64,000 nucleotides of DNA from Rhodopseudomonas sp. BAL398. GTDB taxonomy: Bacteria; Pseudomonadota; Alphaproteobacteria; Rhizobiales; Xanthobacteraceae. Positions 35,242-45,197 of the stretch are shown piece after piece; positions within the stretch are counted from its first letter, which is position 1, and every line of letters begins with the position of its first letter. A program made the position numbers and the translations under genes. The notes beneath the pieces are model-generated. The model was not told where the DNA came from. It did no database searches and saw only the letters and a program-made list of their open reading frames with translations. The stretch lies in the NCBI RefSeq assembly GCF_033001325.1, contig NZ_CP133111.1, forward strand, positions 2,852,001-2,916,000. The letters are read 5' to 3'.

Positions 35242-36354
35242 TTAGCGCAGAAACTGCCTGAAGCGCACCCATGAGACCAGAAAGAGGGTGCCCCCGATCA
35301 GGGTCAGCGCGAACAATTGCGGCCACACAACGTCCAGTCCGGCGCCCCGAAACAGAATGGACTGCGCGAGGATCACGAAATGGGTGTTCGGAGCAGCAAG
35401 CATCAGGGTCTGAATGATTTCGGGCATGCTCTCGCGCGGCGTGAGGCTGCCTGACAGGGCCTGCAGCGGCATCAGGATCAGCATCAGCAGCAGCCCGAAT
35501 TGCGGCATGGTGCCGGCCATGGTCGCCAGAAAGATCCCCATGCAGGTGGTGGCGAACAGGTGAAGGGCCGCGCCGAACAGGAACAGCGTCACCGAACCTC
35601 CGATCGGCACCGCAAGGATCCCCTGCACGATCACCAGCAGCGACACCGTAGACGCAAGCAAAACGATTACGCCCATCGACCAGATCTTGCTGGCCATGAT
35701 CTCGACCGGCGTCACCGGCATCACCAGCAGATGCTCGAGGGTGCCGTGCTCGCGCTCTCGGATCAGCGCAGCGCCGGTCAGGATGATGGACAGCATGGTA
35801 ATGGAATTTATGACCTCGTTGATCGCGCCGAACCAGCCCTTGTTAAGTTCAGGATTGAAACGGGCCCGCAGCGCAAGGTCGATGGGAACGGTGGCCGTGC
35901 CCCGATAGTGCTTCAGGAATTCGGCGACCTCGCTTGAGACGATGGACTGAATATAGGCGCCGCCGGTAAAGGCCTGGGACATGCGGGTCGCATCGACGTT
36001 GAGCTGCAGCGTGGGTGACTTGGCGCGCATGAGATCGCGCTGAAAATTTGGCGGAATATCGAGCGCGAAGGTGTCGAAACCCGAGTCCATGCGCGCGTCC
36101 ATTTCGGGCTGTGTGATCAGCTTCGGGATTGCAAAATACGGCGGATTGAATGCTGCAATGATCCGCGACGACACCGGCGACTGATCCTCGTCAACCACCG
36201 AAATCGCCGCGCGGTTCAGCGTCTCGCGCAGCGCCGTCGATGCCGTGTAGATCTGAAATGTGAAAGCGTAGAGGATCAGGATCAGCATCATCGGATCGCT
36301 GACCAACCCCCGAAATTCCTTGATGCCAAGCTGAACAATGTTGGCCGAGCGCAT
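35242..36354 (-). CDS. ABC-2 type permease (YhhJ-like)
   Basis: This 370-residue membrane protein has one N-terminal helix (about 20-38), a large periplasmic loop (about 40-175) and five or six helices in the C-terminal half (from about 178). It carries the ABC-2 family block IREREHGTLEHLLVMPVTP. It is the last gene of the hlyD-rbbA-permease set, the same order as yhiI-rbbA-yhhJ in enteric bacteria. The ATG at 36354 starts two bases after the RbbA-like stop. The two permease halves (here and in the RbbA-like protein) probably form one exporter. The cargo is not known. Confidence 0.92.
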   Translation of the reverse strand: MRSANIVQLGIKEFRGLVSDPMMLILILYAFTFQIYTASTALRETLNRAAISVVDEDQSPVSSRIIAAFNPPYFAIPKLITQPEMDARMDSGFDTFALDIPPNFQRDLMRAKSPTLQLNVDATRMSQAFTGGAYIQSIVSSEVAEFLKHYRGTATVPIDLALRARFNPELNKGWFGAINEVINSITMLSIILTGAALIREREHGTLEHLLVMPVTPVEIMASKIWSMGVIVLLASTVSLLVIVQGILAVPIGGSVTLFLFGAALHLFATTCMGIFLATMAGTMPQFGLLLMLILMPLQALSGSLTPRESMPEIIQTLMLAAPNTHFVILAQSILFRGAGLDVVWPQLFALTLIGGTLFLVSWVRFRQFLR

Positions 36355-36356
36355 GC

Positions 36357-39149
36357 TCAATTCGCCTGCTTCTTGAGGAGCATCGAACTCAGTCCCAGCA
36401 GCACCGGGATCATGATCAGCAGCGGCACAAACGAACCGGACAGGTCGCCGAAATCCAGCGCCTTTGAGAAAGTCCCGCGCGTGATGTTGACAAAATAGGT
36501 CGTGGGATAAATTCGCCCGATCAACGCGCCGGCGCCCTGCAGCGACGACACCGGGTCCATCAGCCCTGAATATTGCATCGCAGGAATCAAAGTAATGATA
36601 GCGGTTCCAAAAATCGCGGCGATCTGGCTGCTCATGAAAATCGAGATCATCAACCCCATTGCGGTCGTCGTCGTGACGTAGAGCAGTGCGCCGCTCGCAA
36701 GGGCCAGCAGGCCGCCGGTGAACGGAACGCGGAACACGAAAATGGCGAAGGCCGTCAACAACACGAAGTTCAGCATGCCGAGCGCGATATAGGGCAATTG
36801 CTTGCCGATCAAGAATTCGAGCCGCGTCACCGGCGTGGTGTAGAAATTGACGATTGATCCCAGTTCCTTCTCGCGAACCACGCTGAGCACAGCGAGCATG
36901 GCCGGTATCAACAGCAGCAGCAGCGGGATCACCGCCGGCGCCATCGCCACCAGACTCTTGACGTCCGGATTATAGCGGTAACGGATCTCCAGGTTGTAGC
37001 TGCCGGCGACGGCGGCGGCGCCATACTGCTCTGTCGCCTTCTGAGTCAGCCAGCTTGCATGCATCGCCTGAACATAACCGCGCGCGGTTTCCGCCCGCGT
37101 GGGCATCGCGCCGTCGATCCAGCCTCCGATCTCGACGTTCTTCCCGCGCGCCACGTCGCGGCCGAAGCCCGGCGGAATTTCGATCGCCAGGCTCAGCTCA
37201 CCGCTGCGCATGCGTCGATCGAGATCGGCATAATCCGTGATCGGAGCCTTTTCCTTGAAGTAGCGCGACCCGGCGATTTGCAGGATATAGTCGCGGCTGA
37301 TCGTGGTGTCGTCGCGGTCCAGCGCTGCGAATGTCAGATTCTCGATATCCATGTTGATGCCATAACCTAGCACGAACATCAGAATGACACTGCCGATGGT
37401 GGCCAGCGTGGCGCGAATCGGATCGCGGCGCAGTTCAAGGGCTTCGCGGCGGGTGTAGGCAAACATGCGCCGCGGATCGAACAACCGCTGCCACGCACCT
37501 GGCTTTGCGAACATGCCTGCTTCGGCTTTCTTCTCGGCGGCGGCGGCAATCGGCCCGATATCCGGTGCAACGCTTGCGGTTTGACCTATCGCGGCTTCCA
37601 GGCAGGCAATAAAGGCCGCTTCCAGCGAATCGGCGGAACGGCTTTCGACAATGTTTTTCGGCGAATCGCTGACCAGCACCTTGCCGGCATGCATCAGCGA
37701 GATCCGGTCGCAGCGCTCGGCCTCGTTCATGAAGTGGGTCGAGATGAAGATGGTGACGTTGTCCGTGCGCGACAGGTCGGACAGGATTCGCCAGAAGCCG
37801 TCGCGTGCGATCGGGTCGACGCCGGAGGTGGGCTCGTCGAGAATCAGGATGGCAGGAGAATGAATCACCGCGACGGCGAGGGAAAGCCGTTGGCGGATTC
37901 CCAAAGGCAGGGGATCCGGCAACGAGTCAATATAGTTTGCGAGATCGAAACGTTGCGCCATCTCGTCGATGCGGTACGCAATCTTTTCGACAGGCATGCC
38001 GAACAGCCGCGCATGAAGATCGAGATTCTGGCGGACGGTGAGTTCGGAATACAGCGAGAACGCTTGCGACATGTAACCGACGCGGTGCCGCACCGCCATG
38101 TCGTTCGGGTCGACTTCCTGTCCAAATAGCTTGGCCGTGCCTTCACTGGCGGGCAGCAGTCCGGTCAGCATCTTCATGGTCGTGGTCTTGCCGCAACCGT
38201 TCGAGCCGAGAAATCCGAAGATCTCGCCACGGCCGATCCGAAAACTCACGTCATCGACGGCGGTGAAATCATCGAACCGCATGGTGAGGTGCTCGGCTTC
38301 GATGGCAATGTCGTCGTCGACGCCAACGGGACGCGGCGGAATCACGACCTCGGCGTAGCCGCGGCGCTGCTGCTCCGGAAGCAGCGCGATGAAGGCGGCG
38401 TCGAGCGTGGCGGCGCCGGTCTGCCTCAGCAGTTCGGCCGGAGCGCCGGTGGCGAGAACCCGGCCAGCATCCATCGCCGCCAGCCAATCGAAGCGCGCGG
38501 CCTCTTCCATGTAGGCCGTCGCAACGATGACGCTCATGCCGGCGCGTTCGGCGCGAATTCTGTCGATGAGTTCCCAGAACTGGCGGCGTGACAGCGGGTC
38601 AACGCCGGTGGTGGGCTCGTCCAGGATCAGAAGATCGGGATCGTGGATCAAGGCGCAACACAGGCCCAGCTTCTGCTTCATGCCGCCCGAAAGCTTGCCC
38701 GCCGGGCGGTCTGCAAAAGCCGCCAGACCGGTGCTTTGCAGGAGTTCACGAATTCGACGCTCCCGCTCCTCCTTGCCCTGGCCGAACAACCGTCCGAAGA
38801 AATCGACATTGTCGAATACCGACAGCGTCGGATAGAGGTTCTTGCCGAGCCCCTGCGGCATGTAGGCGATCCGCGGACAAACCGAGCGACGATGGGCGGT
38901 ATCGGCCATATCGCCGCCGAGCACCGCCACGGTTCCAGTCTGGATGGCGCGCGCGCCTGCGATCAGCGACAACAGGCTGGACTTTCCCACGCCATCGGGG
39001 CCAATCAAGCCGACCATGCAACCGGCGGGCACGTCGAGCGTGATGCCCTGAAGCGCGTGGTTGCCGCCATAGGCAAGATCGACCGCGGCAAGACGCACGA
39101 CGGGTTGAGTCGATCCGACCAGCCCGGCGGCGGACGTTTGAACGGTCAT
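36357..39149 (-). CDS. rbbA: RbbA-like fused double ABC ATPase/permease
   Basis: This 930-residue protein joins two ABC ATPase domains to a C-terminal ABC-2 permease. Domain one (about 15-245) has Walker [10 protein letters not shown], signature LSGGMKQKL and Walker [13 protein letters not shown]. Domain two (about 280-520) has Walker [11 protein letters not shown], a changed signature LPLGIRQRL and Walker [13 protein letters not shown]. The permease part (about 575-930) again has a large extracytoplasmic loop and the [17 protein letters not shown] block. RbbA of Escherichia coli has been linked to ribosomes, but the operon context here points to an exporter. The start overlaps the HlyD stop (ATGA), so I chose the ATG at 39149. 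Confidence 0.93.
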   Translation of the reverse strand: MTVQTSAAGLVGSTQPVVRLAAVDLAYGGNHALQGITLDVPAGCMVGLIGPDGVGKSSLLSLIAGARAIQTGTVAVLGGDMADTAHRRSVCPRIAYMPQGLGKNLYPTLSVFDNVDFFGRLFGQGKEERERRIRELLQSTGLAAFADRPAGKLSGGMKQKLGLCCALIHDPDLLILDEPTTGVDPLSRRQFWELIDRIRAERAGMSVIVATAYMEEAARFDWLAAMDAGRVLATGAPAELLRQTGAATLDAAFIALLPEQQRRGYAEVVIPPRPVGVDDDIAIEAEHLTMRFDDFTAVDDVSFRIGRGEIFGFLGSNGCGKTTTMKMLTGLLPASEGTAKLFGQEVDPNDMAVRHRVGYMSQAFSLYSELTVRQNLDLHARLFGMPVEKIAYRIDEMAQRFDLANYIDSLPDPLPLGIRQRLSLAVAVIHSPAILILDEPTSGVDPIARDGFWRILSDLSRTDNVTIFISTHFMNEAERCDRISLMHAGKVLVSDSPKNIVESRSADSLEAAFIACLEAAIGQTASVAPDIGPIAAAAEKKAEAGMFAKPGAWQRLFDPRRMFAYTRREALELRRDPIRATLATIGSVILMFVLGYGINMDIENLTFAALDRDDTTISRDYILQIAGSRYFKEKAPITDYADLDRRMRSGELSLAIEIPPGFGRDVARGKNVEIGGWIDGAMPTRAETARGYVQAMHASWLTQKATEQYGAAAVAGSYNLEIRYRYNPDVKSLVAMAPAVIPLLLLLIPAMLAVLSVVREKELGSIVNFYTTPVTRLEFLIGKQLPYIALGMLNFVLLTAFAIFVFRVPFTGGLLALASGALLYVTTTTAMGLMISIFMSSQIAAIFGTAIITLIPAMQYSGLMDPVSSLQGAGALIGRIYPTTYFVNITRGTFSKALDFGDLSGSFVPLLIMIPVLLGLSSMLLKKQAN

Positions 39150-40222
39150 TGGGCAAGCGTTCCGTTGAGATTGGCCGGCCATTCCGCCTTCGGATCAAAC
39201 TTGACATAGGCCATGCCGGGAAGACCAGTTTTGACCTGCTGGATGTACTTCTTCAACAGCGCCGGCGAGATGTGCGCCTTCACCCTGAACATCAGCTTCT
39301 GCCGCTCTTCTTCGGTCTCGACGGTCTTCGGCGTGAACTGGGCGACGTCCGCCACGAAGGTCGCCTTGGCAGGAATGACGACTTGCGGGACGGCATCAAG
39401 CACGAGCCGGACCTCGGCTCCGATCGGTATCCGTCCGACCTGCGCGGTCGGCAGGAAGAACGTCATGTAGACATCGCCGAGATCAACCAGATTGAGCACC
39501 CGCCCGCCGGCGGACAGCACTTCACCCGGCTGCACGACCCGGTATTGCACGCGACCGTCGCGAGGCGATTTCAGAATCGCATCGTTGATGTCGACGGTGA
39601 TGCTTTCGACCGCCGCCTGGGTCGCATCGACGGATGCTCCGGCATCGATCACCTGCGCATTGGCGGCGCTGATGGCGGCCTCGGCCGCCGCGAGTTGCGC
39701 CTGAGCCGCTGCGACGGCAGCCTTCGCACCCTCGGCGTTCGCCCGATCGTCATCGAGAACCTGCTGCGACACTGCACTGGTGGTGATCAGCCGCTCCGAG
39801 CGCCCGAGCTTTCTCTGGATCGAATCGAGCTGCGCCTCACGCTGGGCGATGACTGCGATGGCGGCGGTGCGTTCGGCAGCTCTTTGCGCGACGAGGCTCT
39901 TGGCCGTGTCAACACTGACGATCGCCCGATGATGCTGGGCGATCGCCTGTCGGCGCTGCGCTTCCAGTTGATCGGTGTCCATGCGGGCGAGCACCTGGCC
40001 GGCCGTCACGAAATCACCTTCGTTGACCAGGATTTCCCGGATCCGCCCCGGCGTCTTGGTGGCGATGTCGATCTCCGTCGCTTCGATACGGCCATTGCCG
40101 CTGGCAATGCCTTGCGGAAGACTGCTCCTGCCGAACTCTTTCCAGACAAAATAGCCACCGCCGCCGACCAGCACGACCAGCAACGCGGCGATCCACGGCC
40201 GTTTGAAATCCTTCATCGTCAT
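39146..40222 (-). CDS. HlyD-family membrane fusion protein (YhiI-like)
   Basis: This 358-residue periplasmic adaptor has an N-terminal membrane anchor (about 8-25, [18 protein letters not shown]), a lipoyl half-motif ([17 protein letters not shown] and [16 protein letters not shown]), a long Ala-rich coiled hairpin (about 90-210) and the second lipoyl half ([18 protein letters not shown]), followed by beta-barrel strands. It links the ABC-2 exporter encoded downstream with an outer-membrane channel that is not encoded in this operon. It overlaps the RbbA-like gene by 4 bp and lies 43 bp after the patatin gene. Confidence 0.94.
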   Translation of the reverse strand: MTMKDFKRPWIAALLVVLVGGGGYFVWKEFGRSSLPQGIASGNGRIEATEIDIATKTPGRIREILVNEGDFVTAGQVLARMDTDQLEAQRRQAIAQHHRAIVSVDTAKSLVAQRAAERTAAIAVIAQREAQLDSIQRKLGRSERLITTSAVSQQVLDDDRANAEGAKAAVAAAQAQLAAAEAAISAANAQVIDAGASVDATQAAVESITVDINDAILKSPRDGRVQYRVVQPGEVLSAGGRVLNLVDLGDVYMTFFLPTAQVGRIPIGAEVRLVLDAVPQVVIPAKATFVADVAQFTPKTVETEEERQKLMFRVKAHISPALLKKYIQQVKTGLPGMAYVKFDPKAEWPANLNGTLAQ

Positions 40223-40265
40223 CGATCGGCCTCTATGTCACGGTTTTCGGTCGTTGCTATTGCAC

Positions 40266-41456
40266 TCACCGTGCGGCTGCAATTCGAGACGCGGAGGGCG
40301 CCTCGTTGTTATCGGCAGGAGGAGATTGCGACCAGACGTGGCCGCTTCGGGCTCTGTCGTAGCCGTATTGGAACAGCTCGCGCATGTAGTCGGTATCGAA
40401 TCCGGCGGGCGACAACGGTCTGTCGCCTTCGACATAGGTCAGGTTGAATCCGAGTTTATTCCGCCGCGCGAAGGCGTAAGTGTCGTAAAGGATCGATCGC
40501 ATCTGCGTCTTCAACATGGTCGAGGACGATCGTGCGGCAATCGCGACGGTGCTGTTGGTAACGAGCTGGAATTCCCGCTCAACCTTGTTGTTGATCAGGA
40601 TGAACAGCTGCAAATTTTCCGGTTTGGCCGGAGTCGCGTTACGGAGCAGGAAAGCCTCGGGGAGGGTCAGGACGGGCGCGGTGACGCCACCATCGATATG
40701 CATCTCCTGAAATTGGCTGCCGTTCGCTGCGGCAGTGATCAGCATCGGCTCAAACACCACCGGCACACTTGCCGAAGCGGCGACGACGTCCTGGAACAGA
40801 CGCAACGAGGCCGGCGTCCCAAGCGAAGCGATACGCCCCATGTCCCAAATCACGGTGCGCTGGGAGTCGATATTCGTCGTCACGATCGCAAGTTGCCGGC
40901 CTTTGGCGTATTCAACGGCGACTGCAGCGACGACGTTGGCATCGTAGTATTTGGCGGCCAGGTCGCGCATTCTCGCGTTTCCGAACAGACCCGAACCGAA
41001 AATAGCCTTCAACGGGTTGGGGTCTTCGAGCAGACTTGCGGCAATGCCGCTGGTGTAGATTTCGCGCAGCGTTGCGTCGTATTCAGAACCGAGAAACGCG
41101 AATGGCGCGATCAATGCGCCGGTGCTGACGCCAGACACGACTGAGAATGACGGGCGCGTGCCCGCCTCCGACCAGCCGTTTAGGACGCCAGCGCCATAGG
41201 CGCCATCCGCTCCGCCGCCCGATAGCGCCAGGTAGGTCCGCGGGCCACGCAGCACCGCCTGGTGATTGGTCTGCATGAATTTGCCGGCCGGCTCATCGGC
41301 ATTGCGACGCAGGTCGACAAGATCAAGGACCCGCGCAGAGGAAGCATCCGCGACGCTATATGGCGTCCTGGGCAGAGACGAGCATCCGGCGACGAGAAGG
41401 CCGAGCGTCGCAACGAGAACCGGCAGGGCGGTGGATCGAAGACGAGGATGATGCAT
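40266..41456 (-). CDS. Patatin-like phospholipase, lipoprotein
   Basis: This 396-residue protein starts with a lipoprotein signal (hydrophobic stretch and lipobox LVAGC with Cys25), so it is anchored in an envelope membrane. The patatin domain shows the oxyanion loop SGGGADGAYGAG, the nucleophile elbow GVSTG and the catalytic aspartate in IDGGV. It is therefore a probable lipid acyl hydrolase. It precedes hlyD by 43 bp on the same strand, so it is likely co-transcribed with the ABC exporter; a role in releasing or remodelling envelope lipid handled by the exporter is possible but not shown. Confidence 0.92.
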   Translation of the reverse strand: MHHPRLRSTALPVLVATLGLLVAGCSSLPRTPYSVADASSARVLDLVDLRRNADEPAGKFMQTNHQAVLRGPRTYLALSGGGADGAYGAGVLNGWSEAGTRPSFSVVSGVSTGALIAPFAFLGSEYDATLREIYTSGIAASLLEDPNPLKAIFGSGLFGNARMRDLAAKYYDANVVAAVAVEYAKGRQLAIVTTNIDSQRTVIWDMGRIASLGTPASLRLFQDVVAASASVPVVFEPMLITAAANGSQFQEMHIDGGVTAPVLTLPEAFLLRNATPAKPENLQLFILINNKVEREFQLVTNSTVAIAARSSSTMLKTQMRSILYDTYAFARRNKLGFNLTYVEGDRPLSPAGFDTDYMRELFQYGYDRARSGHVWSQSPPADNNEAPSASRIAAAR

Positions 41457-41618
41457 GGCGGGCCTTTTTTGTTAACCGCTTCAGGGCAGGACGGCGTGCT
41501 ACGACGCCACGCAGTGGCGCAAACCCCGTTGTTTGCCGGATTTAACGATGCTCCGATATGACATTGCGTCCTCGGCCTGCGGTCGACGGTCACTGCGCAT
41601 GGCAAGGCTCGCCTGACT

Positions 41619-42260
41619 TCAACCCAGAGCGTCTTTCGTCAGACCGCAGGCCTGACTGAGCTTGGCGGAGCGTGCCTCGGCGTTGGCTTTGACGATACTC
41701 TGATTGCTTGCACGCTCGTCGGGAGCAAGCGTCACAGCATCGACAGGCGTTTCGCCTGGCTTGTCGGCGTCTTGCGGCGCCCGGACGTATTCGGCGTTGA
41801 GCTGCTCGATGTTCGCGATCTGGCGACCGGTCAGCTTGGCAATCTCGTCGCCCTCGGAGTAGCCGTTGCAGCTCCGCAGCACTTGGCCGCCGAGCGCGTG
41901 CATCTGAGTGTTAAGAGGGCCCAACCGATCTTCAGAAATCTCAGCCACGATGGCGGTCGCGCCGGGCTTGAGCGCGTCGGCGGCCTCTTGGCAAAAACTG
42001 TCCAAGACGCCCGCATCCGACAGACCGCCATGGCCGCCCACCGGGACTCCAATCAAACGGCTCGCCAAACCGCTGACCGCAGATCCAACGGCGCCGCCCG
42101 ATGCAGGGGCCATCAGGGAGACAGTTCCAGCAAGATCCTTGGCAATGACAGCTTGGCTGAACAGCACCAAGCTGTTGTCGGCTTGCAGCTCGGTGAGAAC
42201 GCGCGACGCTTCATTTGCCTTCGCTTGGTCCCCGAAAATGATAACGGCAAACTTGCTCAT
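41619..42260 (-). CDS. DUF1269 family protein
   Basis: This 213-residue protein begins MSKFAVIIFGDQAKANEASRVL, has a Gly-rich hydrophobic middle (SGGAVGSAVSGLASRLIGVPVGG) and an AIVAEISEDRLGPLNTQMHALGGQV block, the DUF1269 pattern. These proteins look like a ferredoxin-like fold with an inserted glycine hairpin; their function is unknown, though they often sit with stress genes. The ATG at 42260 follows GGGAGGGACC. The gene is divergent from a TetR gene, with an operator-like palindrome (42343-42359) between them. Confidence 0.88.
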   Translation of the reverse strand: MSKFAVIIFGDQAKANEASRVLTELQADNSLVLFSQAVIAKDLAGTVSLMAPASGGAVGSAVSGLASRLIGVPVGGHGGLSDAGVLDSFCQEAADALKPGATAIVAEISEDRLGPLNTQMHALGGQVLRSCNGYSEGDEIAKLTGRQIANIEQLNAEYVRAPQDADKPGETPVDAVTLAPDERASNQSIVKANAEARSAKLSQACGLTKDALG

Positions 42261-42342
42261 CGAGGTCCCTCCCAGGGACAGATGCGAGTTGCGGATTGTC
42301 GACCACGGGGCGAAAAGGTGTGAGACAAACATCAGCACCAAT

Positions 42343-42359
42343 TCAACTATCGTTGATTA
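42343..42359. promoter_or_regulatory. TetR operator candidate, GTTGATTA class (site 1)
   Basis: TCAAC-TATC-GTTGA is a 5-bp perfect inverted repeat with 4-bp spacing, and the right half extends to GTTGATTA. It lies in the divergent promoter region of the DUF1269 and TetR genes. The same half-site and spacing occur at 43815-43834 and 54516-54535. Confidence 0.68.
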
Positions 42360-42422
42360 AAAGCAATGCGTGAAAATGTCAATGTGGCGGCCCTTGCCGC
42401 ATCGGCCGAGGAGATTCACAGA

Positions 42423-43061
42423 ATGGCGGCGAAGGTGGCTGTGAAGCGTCGGGGACGCCCACGAAAAACGGAACAGCCGAAATCGGTGGCGATCCTGCAA
42501 GCTGCGCTCGCGGCGTTCGCGGGCCACGGCTTCGATGGCACCAACCTTCGGCAGATTGCGACGGAGGCCGAGATCGACGTGGCGCTCATCCCGCATCAGT
42601 TCGGCTCAAAGCTAGGGTTGTGGCGTGCGGTCGTCGACGACATCGCCGAGCGCACCCTACCCGATTTCCGCTCGATCATCGAACGGGGGGCCCCAGAAAC
42701 ATCCGCCGGCGAAACGCTTCAACTGGCGATGGCGCGCATGATCGATCATCTCTGCGATACGCCACAGTTGGCGATGTTCGTGGTGAACGAAGTCGGCGAA
42801 CAGGGTGAACGGTTCGAATATGTGTATGACCGCCTGGTGCGGCCCATGCATGATCTACTCTTGCCGCCGATTCGCGCGGCTCACGCCTCCGGTGCCATCA
42901 AGGACGTCAACCCCGACTTTTTCTTTGCCACGTTCACGGCCGCCATCTCTATGACGGTCGTGATGCGCCCGTTCATCGCCCGGTTTTCCAGTCATGCGAA
43001 AAAGGAACAAGCGTTTCGTCGCGAGTTGAAACGGGCGTTGTTGGCGGTCGGGTTCGCTTAG
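42423..43061 (+). CDS. TetR family regulator
   Basis: This 212-residue regulator has a basic N-terminal arm (VKRRGRPRKTEQP), a TetR helix-turn-helix (AILQAALAAFAGHGFDGTNLRQIATEAEIDVALIPHQFGSKLGLWRAV) and an all-helical ligand and dimer domain. The ATG at 42423 follows GAGGAG at a good distance; the upstream ATG at 42366 has no such site. It is divergent from the DUF1269 gene with a palindrome between, so it probably represses itself and that gene. Matching palindromes before two further genes suggest a small regulon. Confidence 0.9.
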   Translation: MAAKVAVKRRGRPRKTEQPKSVAILQAALAAFAGHGFDGTNLRQIATEAEIDVALIPHQFGSKLGLWRAVVDDIAERTLPDFRSIIERGAPETSAGETLQLAMARMIDHLCDTPQLAMFVVNEVGEQGERFEYVYDRLVRPMHDLLLPPIRAAHASGAIKDVNPDFFFATFTAAISMTVVMRPFIARFSSHAKKEQAFRRELKRALLAVGFA

Positions 43062-43183
43062 GGTACCCTACGCCCGGGTCCGCAATCCACCAGAACAGGT
43101 CAAAGCCCCGCCGGGCCTTGACCTTCGATGAGTTTGCGTCATCAGTCACCGACTGATTGCGCGGCCGCGAGCAGCTCTGCTGC

Positions 43184-43783
43184 CTAGCCGAGCTTGGCAA
43201 AGCTGTCCGTGATCGCTTTCCAGGTGCGCTGCTGGACCGCATGCGCCTCGGCGATCGCGCTTTGGATAGCCTTCCAGGATTCGTCTCCCGCGTTGGAGGC
43301 CTGCCCGAATTTGGCCTCCACCTTCGCGGCCGCTTCACTCAGCCGAGCGGCGGCGGCGTCGGCTTCGATCCGGGCCCGCTCGACCGTTTCAGATGCGGCA
43401 GCCTGGATCGTGGCGAGCGATTTCTGCCATGTCACACGTTGCGCAGCCGCGCGTGCTGCAAAGGCGTTCTTCACGGTGTCGGCCTGCGACGCCGCGGCGG
43501 CCAAATAGGTCTGAAGCCCAAGCTCCACCTCGGTCCACTTGGCCAACAGCGCTGCGTAGGTTTCTTCGCCGGCGTCCGCTGTCTGCGCACGCAGCACATC
43601 GGCGTTCCTGCTGAACTCGTTTCGCGCCGTCGCGATCCGTGCCAACGCGCGCTCCGCCTCGATGCGGGCGGCGCTGCTCAGGCTCTTTGCGGATTCTTCG
43701 AGCGAAGCAAGCGTCGCATCGATCTCGTCGAGCTTCTGCTTGGTCCACTCCAATTGCTCATGGGCAAGGCTGGTTTTCAACAT
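43184..43783 (-). CDS. Alanine-rich coiled-coil protein
   Basis: This 199-residue protein is almost entirely helical, rich in Ala, Glu and Lys, with heptad patterns from about residue 10 to 195 and no cysteine, signal peptide or membrane segment. Its amphipathic pattern is like phasins and apolipoprotein-like proteins, but I cannot assign it to the phasin family with confidence. The ATG at 43783 follows GGAGGATTAATG. A GTTGATTA-type palindrome lies 30-50 bp upstream, so it may belong to the TetR regulon described for 42423. Confidence 0.75.
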   Translation of the reverse strand: MLKTSLAHEQLEWTKQKLDEIDATLASLEESAKSLSSAARIEAERALARIATARNEFSRNADVLRAQTADAGEETYAALLAKWTEVELGLQTYLAAAASQADTVKNAFAARAAAQRVTWQKSLATIQAAASETVERARIEADAAAARLSEAAAKVEAKFGQASNAGDESWKAIQSAIAEAHAVQQRTWKAITDSFAKLG

Positions 43784-43814
43784 GTCATTAATCCTCCAGG
43801 GGCGGGTCGGATAT

Positions 43815-43834
43815 TATTCATCATATGTTGATTA
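43815..43834. promoter_or_regulatory. TetR operator candidate, GTTGATTA class (site 2)
   Basis: TATTCATC-ATAT-GTTGATTA shares the full right half-site with the other two sites and matches six of eight bases in the left half, with the same 4-bp spacing. It lies just upstream of the coiled-coil gene. Confidence 0.6.
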
Positions 43835-43970
43835 GATGTGACAGCTAGTTCCGCAATCAAGAGGGCGAACGTCGACCTTCAAAAAGAAAGACGGAAAGGT
43901 ATATCAGCGCCCTCAGCGCGGAGCCGTTGCAGAACCTCGTCAATTTTACCGTTGCCATTCTACCGTGATC

Positions 43971-44231
43971 TCATGACCGTCGTGAGGACGCCTCAACCAA
44001 CATCAGATAGTCTTTGTGGAGTGCGACCGGCGTGCGCGAACGATCGAGTTGAATGCGCACCACACTGGGATAGCGGCTTAGTCCCACTACGGTGCCGCGT
44101 TGCTCCGCGTATCTTGGATGCCGCTCGGCTCCAAGCGGACTCATACAAACCCGGTCGCCCATTGCGAAGCGCTCTTCCAGCTCTTGCTTGATGCCCGCTT
44201 TGGCTGAGGCCTTCGTCCGCGAAATCGTCAT
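43971..44231 (-). CDS. Small conserved protein, KOW-like
   Basis: This 86-residue protein has a basic helical start (SRTKASAKAGIKQELEERF) and a short beta-rich middle (MGDRVCMSPLGAERHP and QRGTVVGLSRYPSVVRIQLD) that resembles a KOW/SH3-like barrel, as found in small nucleic-acid or ribosome-linked proteins. I recognise no named family. The ATG at 44231 follows GGGGGAGAA. It stands alone between the coiled-coil gene and a universal stress protein. Confidence 0.62.
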   Translation of the reverse strand: MTISRTKASAKAGIKQELEERFAMGDRVCMSPLGAERHPRYAEQRGTVVGLSRYPSVVRIQLDRSRTPVALHKDYLMLVEASSRRS

Positions 44232-44323
44232 GCTGCCGTTTCTCCCCCATTATCATTGTCGGCATTCGCTGCCTTGGCGGCAGCTCTGAATTGCCAACCG
44301 CAGCAACACCGCAGTGTGATCAA

Positions 44324-45160
44324 TCAGTGGGCGATCAGCATCGGAATGGTCGCCAATTTGAGTAGCGATCGCGTCACGCCGCCGAACACCGCCTCGCGAA
44401 CCCGGGCATGACTGTAGGCACCAAGTACAATGAGATCGAAGCCGCCATGCACGGCGTGTTGCAAGATCACGTCGGCGATCGGGGATCCGTTGGAATCGAT
44501 CTGCTCGGTCGTGACATGCGCGCCATGTCTGCTGAGATAGACCGCAACGTCGGCGCCGGGATTCTCGCCATGCAGACGATTCTTGGCAGAATCGATTACG
44601 ACAATCGAAACCGACTGCGCCGCCGACAGCAGGGGCAACGAATCCGTAATCGCGCGCCTCGCCTCACGGCTGGCATTCCACGCCAACAGCACCCGCTGCG
44701 CAACGGCTCCCGACGGCCAACCGTCGGGCACGATCAGAAACGGAATTCCGGTGGCGAGCAACAGGCCTTCGGCCGACGAATAGAGCGGCAGCCCGCCGGG
44801 CCGCGGATGACCGACGATCACCAGATCGGCGTGCAGGCAATGCAACTTGGTATCGTCGGACTCGATCTCGCGGATGATCCTGAATTCGTAGGTGATGTCG
44901 GCGCTATTGGTCGCGGTGTTGAAGTTTCGGCTCGCGACACTGGTGGTCTCAATGGCGTTGGCGTCGTGCAGTTCGATCAGCCGACGCATCGCGTCGCGGC
45001 CGCGGACATAGGCATTTGCCGGGATCGGCCCGTCGGAGGACGCCACGAAAATGCCGATTAGATGCGCGCCATGACGCCGCGCCAACTCGACAGCGTAGCG
45101 GGCCCGCGTGGCGCCGGCGTTCGATGGCTCCACGAAGACCACAATGTTCTTAAGCCCCAT
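44324..45160 (-). CDS. Universal stress protein (tandem Usp domain)
   Basis: This 278-residue protein has two Usp-like halves. The first (about 1-145) starts NIVVFVEPSNAGATRARYAVELARRHGAHL. The second (about 155-278) starts RVLLAWNASREARRAI and ends with the ATP-binding GxxS-type loop (LGAYSHARVREAVFGGVTRSLL). These proteins help survival under stress. It lies 37 bp downstream of the RND pump gene on the same strand, so it may be the third gene of that operon and share its AcrR-type control. Confidence 0.92.
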   Translation of the reverse strand: MGLKNIVVFVEPSNAGATRARYAVELARRHGAHLIGIFVASSDGPIPANAYVRGRDAMRRLIELHDANAIETTSVASRNFNTATNSADITYEFRIIREIESDDTKLHCLHADLVIVGHPRPGGLPLYSSAEGLLLATGIPFLIVPDGWPSGAVAQRVLLAWNASREARRAITDSLPLLSAAQSVSIVVIDSAKNRLHGENPGADVAVYLSRHGAHVTTEQIDSNGSPIADVILQHAVHGGFDLIVLGAYSHARVREAVFGGVTRSLLKLATIPMLIAH

Positions 45161-45197
45161 CGACAGTTCCTCTATCCACGTCGTTCACGTCGTTCGG

